Assembly: GCA_910584685.1 (NCBI GenBank)
Contig: CAJUAO010000013.1
Location: forward strand, 33,295-97,294
DNA: 64,000 bases
From: an uncultured Lachnospiraceae bacterium
Lineage (GTDB): Bacteria > Bacillota > Clostridia > Lachnospirales > Lachnospiraceae
Direction of reading: 5' to 3'
In this document: positions 27,478-35,342 of the stretch, piece after piece
Layout: each line of letters starts with the position of its first letter
Position numbering within the stretch: position 1 is the first letter of the stretch
Made by a program: the position numbers and the translations under genes
Notes under the pieces: model-generated
Told to the model about the DNA's origin: nothing
What the model saw: only the letters and a program-made list of their open reading frames with translations
The model's database searches: none

Positions 27478-28962
27478 ATGGAACTTATGTACAAGAGCAC
27501 AAGAAGTAATGAGACGGCAACAGCATCGCAGGCTATATTAAAGGGACTTGCAAGCGACGGAGGACTTTTTGTACCAACACAGATTCCTAAGCTTAGTGTG
27601 TCTGTGGAGGAGCTTTCCAAGATGACATATCAGGAGACGGCATATGCTGTTATGAAAGAGTTTCTTACGGATTTTACGGAGGAGGAGCTTAAGGCTTGTA
27701 TAGAAAAGGCGTATGATTCAAAGTTTGACACAGAGGAGATTGCTCCTCTTGTAAAGGCTGACGGAGCGTATTATTTAGAGCTGTTTCATGGCGCGACAAT
27801 CGCATTTAAGGATATGGCCCTTTCCATACTGCCTCATTTGCTTACTACATCTGCAAAGAAAAATAATGTAAAAAATGAAATCGTTATTCTCACAGCCACA
27901 TCGGGAGACACCGGAAAGGCTGCGCTGGCAGGCTTTGCAGATGTGCCGGGTACACGTATAGTAGTATTTTATCCTAAGGGAGGAGTAAGTCCTATTCAGG
28001 AGAAGCAGATGGTTACCCAAAAGGGAGAGAATACATTTGTAGTGGGAATAAAAGGAAATTTTGATGAGGCCCAGAGCGGAGTAAAGGCTATATTTGGAAA
28101 TAAAGAGCTTGAGAAGGAGATGGATGCTGCAGGATTTCAGTTTTCATCGGCAAATTCCATTAATATCGGAAGACTTGTGCCTCAGGTCTGCTACTATGTA
28201 TATGCTTATGGAAAGCTTTATGCAGAGGGAGAAATAAAGGAAGGCGAGAAGATAAACGTAGTAGTTCCAACAGGAAACTTTGGAAATATTCTTGCGGCGT
28301 ATTATGCCAAGAATATGGGACTTCCTATTGCAAAGCTTATATGCGCGTCAAATGACAATAAGGTATTATATGATTTCTTTGCTACAGGCACATATGACAA
28401 AAACAGGGACTTTATGCTTACATCCTCTCCGTCTATGGACATTCTTATTTCAAGCAACCTTGAAAGACTTATATATAAAATAGCAGGAGAGGACGACAAA
28501 AAAAATAAGGAGCTTATGACATTGCTTTCAGATACAGGAAGATATGATATTACAGAGGATATGAGGGCTTGTCTTAAGGACTTCTACGGTAATTATTCTA
28601 CGGAGGCAGAGACGGCGGCAGTCATAAAAAGCATATATGACAAGACAGGATATATTATAGATACGCATACAGCCGTAGCGGCAGAGGTTTATAAAAAATA
28701 TGCGGCAGAGACACATGATGAAACAAAGTCAGTTATAGCGTCTACGGCAAGTCCGTTTAAGTTTACAAGAAGCGTAATGAACGCTATTGATTCAAGCTAT
28801 GATGCCATGGGAGACTTTGAGCTTGTTGACGAGCTTAGTAAAATAGGAAATGTAAAGGTTCCTAACGCCATTGAGGAAATCAGAAACGCAAATATACTTC
28901 ACGACACAGTATGTGAGGTTAGGGAGATGGAATCAACAGTCAGAAAATTTTTAGGAATATAA
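27478..28962 (+). CDS. thrC: Threonine synthase
   Basis: PLP enzyme that converts O-phosphohomoserine to threonine. At 494 residues it belongs to the long ThrC class. The N-terminal YKSTRSNETATASQAILKGLASDGGLFVP is characteristic. The PLP lysine lies in FHGATIAFKDMAL (about residue 112), and the substrate/phosphate motifs TATSGDTGKAAL and VVPTGNFGNILAAYYA are present. No other threonine-pathway gene is adjacent. A T-box and tyrS follow as a separate transcription unit. Confidence 0.96.
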   Translation: MELMYKSTRSNETATASQAILKGLASDGGLFVPTQIPKLSVSVEELSKMTYQETAYAVMKEFLTDFTEEELKACIEKAYDSKFDTEEIAPLVKADGAYYLELFHGATIAFKDMALSILPHLLTTSAKKNNVKNEIVILTATSGDTGKAALAGFADVPGTRIVVFYPKGGVSPIQEKQMVTQKGENTFVVGIKGNFDEAQSGVKAIFGNKELEKEMDAAGFQFSSANSINIGRLVPQVCYYVYAYGKLYAEGEIKEGEKINVVVPTGNFGNILAAYYAKNMGLPIAKLICASNDNKVLYDFFATGTYDKNRDFMLTSSPSMDILISSNLERLIYKIAGEDDKKNKELMTLLSDTGRYDITEDMRACLKDFYGNYSTEAETAAVIKSIYDKTGYIIDTHTAVAAEVYKKYAAETHDETKSVIASTASPFKFTRSVMNAIDSSYDAMGDFELVDELSKIGNVKVPNAIEEIRNANILHDTVCEVREMESTVRKFLGI

Positions 28963-29036
28963 GCTATTGACAAAGAAAGCATAAGCTGATAATATGAAAA
29001 CATAAGGCAGATATGCTTTATGTGTAAATAAATAAA

Positions 29037-29304
29037 TGCGAAGACTGAAATAAGTAGTATGCTGTGAAATATACAGAGAGCTGCCGGCAGGTGAGAGGCG
29101 CATAGGAAGCAGTATATGAATACATTCACGAGCAGCACACCGAACGGTATATATCTTAGTAGGCTGTGACGGAGGGCAACCGTTATAGAGCCGGAGTATT
29201 AATCTGTAAGGATAGTACTTAGTGAGGTGCGAAGCGTGAGTTTCGTACAAATAAAGGTGGTAACGTGAGCGATGACTCGCCCTTTAAACGGGGCGGGTTT
29301 TTTT
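29037..29304 (+). ncRNA. T-box leader (tyrosine) upstream of tyrS
   Basis: Tyrosyl-tRNA-sensing transcription attenuator. The region has the stem I landmarks AGAGAG and GGTGAGAG (about 29076-29098) and a UAC tyrosine codon at 29121-29123 in the expected specifier position. The T-box AGGTGGTAACGTGAGC lies at 29255-29270. Its TGGT bulge fits the ACCA end of an A73 tRNA such as tRNA-Tyr. A terminator hairpin with T-tract follows at 29275-29304. Uncharged tRNA-Tyr would stabilise the antiterminator and allow tyrS expression. Limits of the leader are approximate. Confidence 0.9.
29275..29304 (+). terminator. T-box regulated terminator
   Basis: ACTCGCCCT pairs with GGGGCGGGT around TTAAAC and runs into a seven-T tract. 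It is mutually exclusive with the T-box antiterminator and lies 83 bases before tyrS. Confidence 0.88.
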
Positions 29305-29386
29305 GTTTGCAAAAAGCCTTTATAAATCTGCAGATGTGAGATTTAAAAATGCTTAAAAGATATTTTGATAAAAAGGAGGAAAAAAT

Positions 29387-30616
29387 ATGCAGATATATGA
29401 GGAGCTTGTAGCCAGAGGGCTTATAGCGCAGGTTACAAACGAAGAAGAAATAAGCAAAATGATAAATGAGGGCAGGGCGGTATTTTATATAGGCTTCGAC
29501 CCTACGGCAGACAGCCTTCATGTCGGTCATTTTATGGCGTTATGTCTTATGAAGAGACTGCAGATGGCAGGAAACAAGCCAATAGCGCTTCTCGGCGGAG
29601 GTACAGGCATGATAGGGGACCCGTCGGGAAGAACAGACATGCGTCAGATGATGACAAGGGAAACAATAGAACATAACATAGAATGTTTTAAAAAGCAGAT
29701 GAGCAAATTTATTGACTTTTCAGAAGGAAAGGCTATCCTTGTCAATAATGCCGACTGGCTTATGAGCCTTAATTATATAGAGCTTTTAAGAGAGGTAGGA
29801 GCGCATTTTTCCGTAAACAATATGCTTAGGGCGGAGTGCTACAAGCAGAGAATGGAAAAAGGCTTAAGCTTTTTAGAGTTTAACTATATGATTATGCAAA
29901 GCTATGATTTTTATATGCTGTTCCAAAAGTATGGCTGCAATATGCAGTTTGGCGGCGACGACCAGTGGAGTAATATGTTAGGAGGAACAGAGCTTATAAG
30001 AAGAAAGCTTAATAAGGATGCTCACGCCATGACAATAACGCTCCTTTTAAACTCGGAAGGCAAGAAGATGGGAAAAACACAGTCCGGCGCAGTATGGCTT
30101 GACCCTGAAAAAACCTCTCCATACGAATTTTATCAATATTGGAGGAATGTGGCTGACGCAGACGTATTAAAGTGTATACGAATGCTTACTTTCCTTCCGT
30201 TGGAGCAGATAGATGAGATGGATAAATGGGAGGGAAGCGAATTAAATAAGGCTAAGGAAATTCTTGCCTTTGAGCTTACAAAGCTTGTTCACGGCGAGGA
30301 GGAAGCAAAAAAAGCGGAGGACAGCGCAAAGGCTTTATTTGGAGGAAAGGCTTCTATGGACAGCGCTCCTGTGGTTGAGATTTCACCGGATGATTTGACA
30401 GAAGGAAGAATAGATATTCTAAGCGTTCTCGTTAAGGCGCAGCTTGCTTCGTCACGTTCAGAGGCAAGGCGGAGCGTAGAGCAGGGCGGTATTACGGCAG
30501 ACGGAGAAAAGCTTACGGACGTAAAGCATACCTTTACAGAGGATGAATTAAAGGCAGGCATTCTTTTAAAGAAAGGTAAAAAGAACTTCAAAAAGATAAC
30601 AATGGGCGGTATATAA
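29387..30616 (+). CDS. tyrS: Tyrosyl-tRNA synthetase
   Basis: Charges tRNA-Tyr. A class I synthetase of 409 residues (TyrRS type 1). The HIGH motif is in [12 protein letters not shown] (about 38-49), the tyrosine pocket in [17 protein letters not shown] and GGDDQWSN, the KMSKS variant in KKMGKTQSG (about 226-234), and an S4-like RNA-binding domain in the last ~65 residues ([15 protein letters not shown]). Expression is controlled by the tyrosine T-box leader just upstream. AAGGAGG precedes the ATG. A small unknown gene follows after 2 bases. Confidence 0.97.
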   Translation: MQIYEELVARGLIAQVTNEEEISKMINEGRAVFYIGFDPTADSLHVGHFMALCLMKRLQMAGNKPIALLGGGTGMIGDPSGRTDMRQMMTRETIEHNIECFKKQMSKFIDFSEGKAILVNNADWLMSLNYIELLREVGAHFSVNNMLRAECYKQRMEKGLSFLEFNYMIMQSYDFYMLFQKYGCNMQFGGDDQWSNMLGGTELIRRKLNKDAHAMTITLLLNSEGKKMGKTQSGAVWLDPEKTSPYEFYQYWRNVADADVLKCIRMLTFLPLEQIDEMDKWEGSELNKAKEILAFELTKLVHGEEEAKKAEDSAKALFGGKASMDSAPVVEISPDDLTEGRIDILSVLVKAQLASSRSEARRSVEQGGITADGEKLTDVKHTFTEDELKAGILLKKGKKNFKKITMGGI

Positions 30617-30618
30617 AT

Positions 30619-31284
30619 ATGAACGAAAATAATGGATTTAAGGAAGTAAACAGCCTTGACGACGTAGAACAGACCCTTAAAGAAATAAAAAAGTCATGGG
30701 AAGAAATATGCGATGCCTTTGGGGTAAATCCGGAAACAAGGATAAGCCCCGGGGCTATACGCTCAAGTGTCCGGATGACTATGGTTGAGCTAAATGAGCT
30801 TGAAAATCTTGAATATGTAAGGAAAAGCGGAAAAAAGCTTGAAAAGCTTCATGAGACATATGCGAGGGATTTAATAAAATTTGCATATACTACTATTGAC
30901 AGTGAGGACAGCAGCGTATGGAGGGATGAGGTTGAAAGGTATCTTAGGGATATTTTTACAGAGGATATGCTTTCAGACATGGATGTGAAGGTTGAAAATA
31001 ATGAGAAAATGACGCTTGACATGCTTATTGATGAGATAAACAGAGTGTTGAGTATTTCTAACCAGCTAAATGTAATAAAGGGGATGGAAAGCGGAAGCTT
31101 TGAAGCCGGCTCATTTGCCGGACTGGTAAACAACTTTAGCTATCTTGGCATAGGCATTGTACAGACATGCAACGAAAATGCTGTTGTTATGGGTGAGGTG
31201 GTTACCTTTTTAAAGGTGCTTATAAAGACAAATGATATTATACTAAAGCAGATTACAGGAATGATAACGGGGTATCCTGAATAA
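30619..31284 (+). CDS. Hypothetical protein co-transcribed with tyrS
   Basis: A 221-residue, acidic, mostly helical protein without signal peptide or TM segment. It starts 2 bases after tyrS, so the T-box should control it as well. A short hydrophobic region lies around residues 165-185 (GSFAGLVNNFSYLGIGIVQT). No catalytic motif or known family is recognised. Codon use is like that of the neighbours. Its placement suggests a cytosolic role that is useful when tyrosine is short, but that is only a contextual guess. Confidence 0.8.
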   Translation: MNENNGFKEVNSLDDVEQTLKEIKKSWEEICDAFGVNPETRISPGAIRSSVRMTMVELNELENLEYVRKSGKKLEKLHETYARDLIKFAYTTIDSEDSSVWRDEVERYLRDIFTEDMLSDMDVKVENNEKMTLDMLIDEINRVLSISNQLNVIKGMESGSFEAGSFAGLVNNFSYLGIGIVQTCNENAVVMGEVVTFLKVLIKTNDIILKQITGMITGYPE

Positions 31285-31424
31285 GAAAATGCTTTGATGC
31301 TTTATAAGGGTGGGGAAAGATGATTGAATAAAAAAAGATGCTTTATTTAAAAAAGTGTAAATATTTTATGTAGTAATATATTTGGCGAAAAATAAGTGGT
31401 CTTTGATTGACAGGAGGGTGTAGG

Positions 31425-31790
31425 ATGTACGAGTCCGGAGAAAATTATTTAGAAACAATACTCATATTGGCCAACAGAATAGGAAATGTCCGTTCAATAG
31501 ATATAGCAAGGGAGCTTAATTTTAGTAAGCCCAGTGTAAGCCGCGCTGTTGGGGTTTTACGTGAGGATGGATATATTAACATAAATAAGGACGGCTATAT
31601 TACATTCACGGAAAAAGGAAGGCTTTTAGCAACATCTATATATGAAAGACATAATATTCTTACTGGGTTTCTTCATAAAGTGGCAGGGGTATCACTTAAG
31701 ACGGCGGAGGAGGATGCGTGCAGAATTGAGCATTATATAAGTGAGGAAACCTTTGCCGGTATTAAAAGGTACATGAATGATAGTAAATAA
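31425..31790 (+). CDS. DtxR-family metal-dependent repressor
   Basis: A 121-residue two-domain DtxR/MntR-type repressor without the SH3 tail. The ATG at 31425 (GGAGGG upstream) is preferred to an in-frame TTG at 31407. The winged helix is at about 5-65 (NFSKPSVSRAVGVLREDGYI). The dimerisation/metal domain has YERHNIL and DACRIEHYIS. The latter carries Cys where MntR has Glu, as in iron-type DtxR/IdeR (CRxEH), so iron sensing is favoured but not shown. Targets could include metal importers, possibly the one at 12.8 kb. Confidence 0.9.
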   Translation: MYESGENYLETILILANRIGNVRSIDIARELNFSKPSVSRAVGVLREDGYININKDGYITFTEKGRLLATSIYERHNILTGFLHKVAGVSLKTAEEDACRIEHYISEETFAGIKRYMNDSK

Positions 31791-31903
31791 CAGATATTTG
31801 GAGGTTTGCGGCTGCCATCTTTAAAAGATATGAAGCGGGGTTTCTTTTCTAAACGCTATTGTCAGCAGATTAATATTTACGATATTGCAGAAATGGAGGA
31901 AGG

Positions 31904-32374
31904 ATGAACGAAAAAGAAATAACCTTTAAGATGATACGAACAAATATTATACACAGAAGGATAACAGAAAGCAGCCTTGAGAAAGTGGGTGTGTTTCAGG
32001 GACAGCATCGGATACTTATAAAGCTGTCAGAGAATAAATACCATTCACAGAAGGAGATTGCTGCGGCAATGAAGGTATCCACAGCAACTATTGCAATAGC
32101 ATTGAAGAAGCTTGAAAAAAACGGATATATAAATAAAATTGTGGATGAGGAGGATAACAGATTAAATAAAATTGTTATTACGGAGAAAGGAAAAGAGGCA
32201 ATAGAGAAGAGCAGAAAGCTTTTCGATGATATTGACAGTACAATGTTTGAGGGCTTTTCTAATGAAGAAAAGAAAAATTTTGTTAATATGCTTGAAAGAA
32301 TAGAGGATAATCTTCTTAGATATGAGGAAAAAAACAAAAGGAAAAAACATGAAGAAATAGCAGAATATACATAA
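31904..32374 (+). CDS. MarR-family transcriptional regulator
   Basis: A 156-residue winged-helix regulator. The core reads QHRILIKLSENKYHSQKEIAAAMKVSTATIAIALKKLEKNGYINKIVDEEDNRLNKIVITEKGKEAI (about 35-100). It includes the recognition helix and the 'D.RDNR...TEKG' wing typical of MarR. The C-terminus is strongly basic. A GGAGGAAGG ribosome binding site precedes it. It is immediately upstream of the surface-protein/recombinase region and could regulate it, but no operator is evident. Confidence 0.9.
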   Translation: MNEKEITFKMIRTNIIHRRITESSLEKVGVFQGQHRILIKLSENKYHSQKEIAAAMKVSTATIAIALKKLEKNGYINKIVDEEDNRLNKIVITEKGKEAIEKSRKLFDDIDSTMFEGFSNEEKKNFVNMLERIEDNLLRYEEKNKRKKHEEIAEYT

Positions 32375-32405
32375 TTTGAAATGATAAAAAAATATTACAA
32401 AAGTG

Positions 32406-32434
32406 TTGACAGGGTACATGTGTGATGATATAAT
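32406..32434 (+). promoter_or_regulatory. Strong extended -10 promoter driving the left surface protein gene
   Basis: TTGACA (32406-32411), a 17-base spacer ending TGA, and TATAAT (32429-32434): consensus -35, consensus -10 and a TGn extension. The -35 and spacer are unique; the inverted duplication shared with the right-hand gene starts at the -10 box. Confidence 0.9.
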
Positions 32435-32587
32435 ATGACTTATCGGAAGTATAAAAATACTTCAAAAACTCATTTTGCCTAAGATAGGGCTTACATAATT
32501 AAGGAGGAATATAATAATGAGAAAGAAATTATTAACTGTTGCTTTAGCAGCAACAATGGCAGTTGCAGGTGTGTTTAGTGCATTTGC
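32429..32587 (+). repeat. Left arm of a ~159-bp inverted repeat (leader plus signal peptide)
   Basis: This stretch, from the -10 box through the signal peptide codons, recurs inverted at 34264-34421 with about 4 substitutions and 1 indel. An 82-base exact match covers 32486-32567. It contains a small palindrome GAAGTAT...ATACTTC (32446-32463) near the expected transcription start. Confidence 0.92.
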
Positions 32588-33314
32588 TGCTGAAACAAAA
32601 ATTGAAAACAAGGAATTGGCAGCTGATTCGTATGAGGAAATGGCTAATCCATTAAAGGGAAAAAATGCTGAAAAGGTTACAATTTCTTATACAATTAACT
32701 GGAATGCAGATGCTCCAAAAAATGGCTGGGATGGCGTATTTTCATTTTTTGATGCTTCAACAAATGCAAGAGTAAGTTTCCAAACAGCACCATATCTCTG
32801 CTATAATGCAAAGGATGCTACAGGTACAGAAGATTGGATAGATTTAAAGGCTGATGCTTGGTGTTCTACTAATTGTGAAGCTGGTAAGGATTATACCTTT
32901 ACTTATGTTATCACAAAGGACGGTGTTACAGTTTCCTGCGATGGAACTAAAATTGATGATTTTAAAGAAGTGGGAAAGGGTGATGCTTTCACAGGATTTC
33001 AGGAAATTCTTGATGCTTTTAACACATATCCAACACTTACAGTTGGTGTAGGAACAGCAAAATCATCATTTTGGAATACAGAGCCATGCAAAATAAGCAT
33101 TACAATTGATGATGGTGTCGCTGGTGGAACAGCTACTCCTGATGACAAGAAGGATGAAACATCAACACAGGCTCCAACAACAGCTCCTGCCGGAAACAAG
33201 GATAATGTTACACCATCAAAGACTGGTGACACTGCAGCAGTAGCTGTAATAGCTATCGCAGCTCTTGGCGCAGCAGTAGCTGTAATAGCTTCAAAGAAGA
33301 AAGTTACAGAGTAA
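32517..33314 (+). CDS. Surface protein A with sortase-like C-terminal anchor
   Basis: A 265-residue exported protein. The signal peptide is MRKKLLTVALAATMAVAGVF, cleaved after AFA (about 24). A globular domain (about 28-200) has Trp/aromatic-rich beta strands (GWDGVFSFFDAS, FTYVITKDGVTVSCDGTKI) that recall LamG/ConA-like carbohydrate-binding folds, by eye only. A Thr/Pro-rich spacer and then PSKTGD plus hydrophobic segment and KKK tail resemble an LPxTG-type sorting signal of non-canonical form. It is paired with an inverted homologous gene at 33.5-34.3 kb and is served by the only full promoter of the pair. Confidence 0.85.
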   Translation: MRKKLLTVALAATMAVAGVFSAFAAETKIENKELAADSYEEMANPLKGKNAEKVTISYTINWNADAPKNGWDGVFSFFDASTNARVSFQTAPYLCYNAKDATGTEDWIDLKADAWCSTNCEAGKDYTFTYVITKDGVTVSCDGTKIDDFKEVGKGDAFTGFQEILDAFNTYPTLTVGVGTAKSSFWNTEPCKISITIDDGVAGGTATPDDKKDETSTQAPTTAPAGNKDNVTPSKTGDTAAVAVIAIAALGAAVAVIASKKKVTE

Positions 33315-33341
33315 GTTCTTTTATCTTAATAATTTAATTAC

Positions 33342-33373
33342 AAAAGCTCATCGGTTTTCCGATGAGCTTTTTA
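33342..33373 (+). terminator. Terminator of the left surface protein gene
   Basis: AAAGCTCATCGG (33343-33354), a TTTT loop, CCGATGAGCTTT (33359-33370) and T-tract. The A-rich left flank could allow function in both directions. Confidence 0.9.
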
Positions 33374-33452
33374 TAATTAATTTATTAATACGAATGTCTT
33401 TATATATTACGTTGCAAATACACAGACAGAATATAGTCCCTTTCTTATATAT

Positions 33453-33484
33453 AAAAAACTCACTGAAAAACCAGTGAGCTTTTT
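33453..33484 (-). terminator. Terminator of the right surface protein gene
   Basis: CTCACTG (33459-33465) pairs with CAGTGAG (33472-33478). The A-run on the left gives a T-tract when read on the minus strand, and the T-run on the right makes it likely bidirectional. Confidence 0.8.
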
Positions 33485-33512
33485 ATATTGTAAATTATTA
33501 AGATGAAATAAA

Positions 33513-34334
33513 TTACTCTGTAACTTTCTTCTTTGAAGCTACTACAGCTACTGCTGCGCCAAGAGCTACAATAGCTACTACAGCTACTGCTGCAGTGTCG
33601 CCTGTCTGTGAAGGCTTAACATTGTTATCCTTGCTTCCTGCTGGAGCTGTTGTTGGCTCATCCTTCTTGTCATCTGATGGAGCTGGTGTAGGGTCTGTTG
33701 AAGGAGCACCACCTGCTGCTTCCTTAAGGTCTGTAACCTTACATAACTCACCTGAAACAGATATATAAATTGTCTTTGATGCATCTACAGGAATAGTTGT
33801 CTTTGATGTAACACCGTTGTTTGTAAGCTCAACAACTACCTTATCATTATTCTTTGTAGCCTTTACTGTACAATTAACACCTGCCTTATTTGCTTCAAGC
33901 CATGCAGCCCATCCTGCGTCATCTGCAGGAACACCTGTATTTTCCATAGTATAACCTGCTGCTGCCCAGTTATCTGCGCCGGCACCGCTATTAACGTCTC
34001 CTGTTGTACCATTTGCATTTGCAGGTCCCCAAGCATATGCATCTGATCTGATTACTGCATACTCTGTATAGCCTGCTGTATCAGACATTCCTGCACCACC
34101 TGCAAATTTAGCATCTGCTGCATATACAACAACTATAGGAGTATTCCAATTAGATGCTGCCTCATCATAGCTCTTGCTTGAAAATGTTAAGTCAACGCCA
34201 TTTGCACCAATCTCATATCCCTGTGAATGTGCTGCCCACCAACCTGTACAGTCAACATCTTCTGCAAATGCACTAAACACACTTGCAACTGCCATTGTTG
34301 CTGCTAAAGCAACAGTTAATAATTTCTTTCTCAT
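33513..34334 (-). CDS. Surface protein B with sortase-like C-terminal anchor (inverted partner)
   Basis: A 273-residue exported protein. Its first ~24 residues are almost identical to protein A (MRKKLLTVALAATMAVASVF), and its last ~45 (PSQTGDTAAVAVVAIVALGA...KKKVTE) are closely similar. The middle is unrelated: CTGWWAAHSQGYEIGANGVDL, SNWNTPIVVVY and YTEYAVIRSDAYAWG suggest a different, Trp-rich beta domain, perhaps carbohydrate-binding (inference). Upstream, the -10 box and leader are present, but the -35 position is occupied by the 3' end of the recombinase gene (ACATGG). It may be silent, or expressed only by read-through, in this orientation. Confidence 0.85.
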   Translation of the reverse strand: MRKKLLTVALAATMAVASVFSAFAEDVDCTGWWAAHSQGYEIGANGVDLTFSSKSYDEAASNWNTPIVVVYAADAKFAGGAGMSDTAGYTEYAVIRSDAYAWGPANANGTTGDVNSGAGADNWAAAGYTMENTGVPADDAGWAAWLEANKAGVNCTVKATKNNDKVVVELTNNGVTSKTTIPVDASKTIYISVSGELCKVTDLKEAAGGAPSTDPTPAPSDDKKDEPTTAPAGSKDNNVKPSQTGDTAAVAVVAIVALGAAVAVVASKKKVTE

Positions 34335-34421
34335 TATTATATTCCTCCTTAATTATGTAAGCCCTGTTTTAGGCAAAATGAGTTTTGAAGTATATTTATA
34401 CTTCCGATAAGTCATATTATA
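34264..34421 (-). repeat. Right arm of the ~159-bp inverted repeat
   Basis: Reverse complement of 32429-32587 at about 97% identity. The homology begins exactly at the -10 box (34416-34421, minus strand) and ends in the signal peptide. Here the small palindrome is perfect, GAAGTATA-aa-TATACTTC (34387-34404). Confidence 0.92.
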
Positions 34422-34435
34422 AGAACCAAAACAAA

Positions 34436-35251
34436 TTACCATGTAACAACCTTATTTACCAAATCCTGCTGTTCAGTGGAAGTTCTACGGAGATATATAC
34501 GGGTAGTCTCAATGCTTTCATGCCCCATAAGGTCAGCAAGAAGGGCAATATCATTATATTTATTGAGAAAATTTTTTGCAAACATATGCCGAAAGGAGTG
34601 AGGATAAACCACTTTAGGATTTATACCGTATTTTTTAGCAAAAACCTTCAGGCGGTTGGAAATTCCCCTTGTGGTAATGGGCTCTCCCAAATGATTAATA
34701 AAAAGAAAGTCACTTTGCTTAAGACGATTATTGTTCTCAAGCCAAAGCAAGGTTTCCTTTTGAAGTCTTTTGGGAATATAAATTCTTCTAAGCTTGCCTC
34801 CTTTTGTATACATGTCAATAAATCCATCAATTACATTATCGGTTTTTATCTGTATAAGCTCACTGATTCTTGCTCTGGTAGCAGCGAGATACCATATGAC
34901 GAAGTACCATTCCATAAGTCCGTCTTTTCTTAAACGCTGTTTAAAGTATTTGTAATCAGCCATGCTTATTACATTTTCCAGAAAATTTTTTTGATGTATT
35001 TTGACTGTGTGAATTTTAAAGTGACCATGACCAGTGAATTCAAGATATTTATTTATTGCCTGTATACGCTGATTGACTGTCTGAGGCTTGTAGCGAATTA
35101 TAAGGTATTCTTTAAAGGACAATAGATTAGCGGGGGATAGGTCGGAGTAGTGGGACGAGTAGTAATTATATACCCAGAGATATGCCCGTATGGTGTTTTC
35201 AGATAGGTTATTTTCCCTAAGATAAGCTTCAAAGTTCTTTTGTGTGTTCAT
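34436..35251 (-). CDS. Tyrosine recombinase (XerC/D-like integrase)
   Basis: A 271-residue site-specific recombinase with a complete catalytic set: Arg128 (ARISEL), Lys150 (YTKGGK), His218 and Arg221 (HSFRH), His244 (GHESIETT) and nucleophile Tyr253 (RIYL). The SAM-like N-terminal core-binding domain (about 1-90) is present. No phage or transposon genes lie nearby. It ends 15 bases before the inverted repeat and reads toward surface gene B. This is like the orphan recombinases that flip adjacent DNA to vary surface structures. A housekeeping XerD role is less likely given the location. Confidence 0.92.
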   Translation of the reverse strand: MNTQKNFEAYLRENNLSENTIRAYLWVYNYYSSHYSDLSPANLLSFKEYLIIRYKPQTVNQRIQAINKYLEFTGHGHFKIHTVKIHQKNFLENVISMADYKYFKQRLRKDGLMEWYFVIWYLAATRARISELIQIKTDNVIDGFIDMYTKGGKLRRIYIPKRLQKETLLWLENNNRLKQSDFLFINHLGEPITTRGISNRLKVFAKKYGINPKVVYPHSFRHMFAKNFLNKYNDIALLADLMGHESIETTRIYLRRTSTEQQDLVNKVVTW

Positions 35252-35266
35252 AATATTCCTCCTAAA

Positions 35267-35331
35267 TAAAAAAGTCTTCGATATATTTTAGCCTATTGCA
35301 CAAAAAATGCAAAATAAAAATATATCGAAGA
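35267..35331 (-). terminator. Long hairpin between mgtE and the recombinase gene
   Basis: TCTTCGATATATTTT (35275-35289) and AAAATATATCGAAGA (35317-35331) are exact complements. An inner TTGCA/TGCAA pair is present, and a T-run follows on the minus strand (35268-35273). It fits a terminator for mgtE. Inside it, on the minus strand, TTGCAT-16-TAAAAT could serve as the recombinase promoter. Confidence 0.7.
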
Positions 35332-35342
35332 GCTCTTGGATT

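Noticed and set aside
32440..32516. Known riboswitch (c-di-GMP or preQ1) in the surface-protein leader
   Set aside because: The leader is short and none of the conserved cores of those classes could be aligned.
34436..35251. Recombinase as part of a prophage or integrative element
   Set aside because: No phage, conjugation or excisionase genes surround it and flanking genes are chromosomal housekeeping genes.
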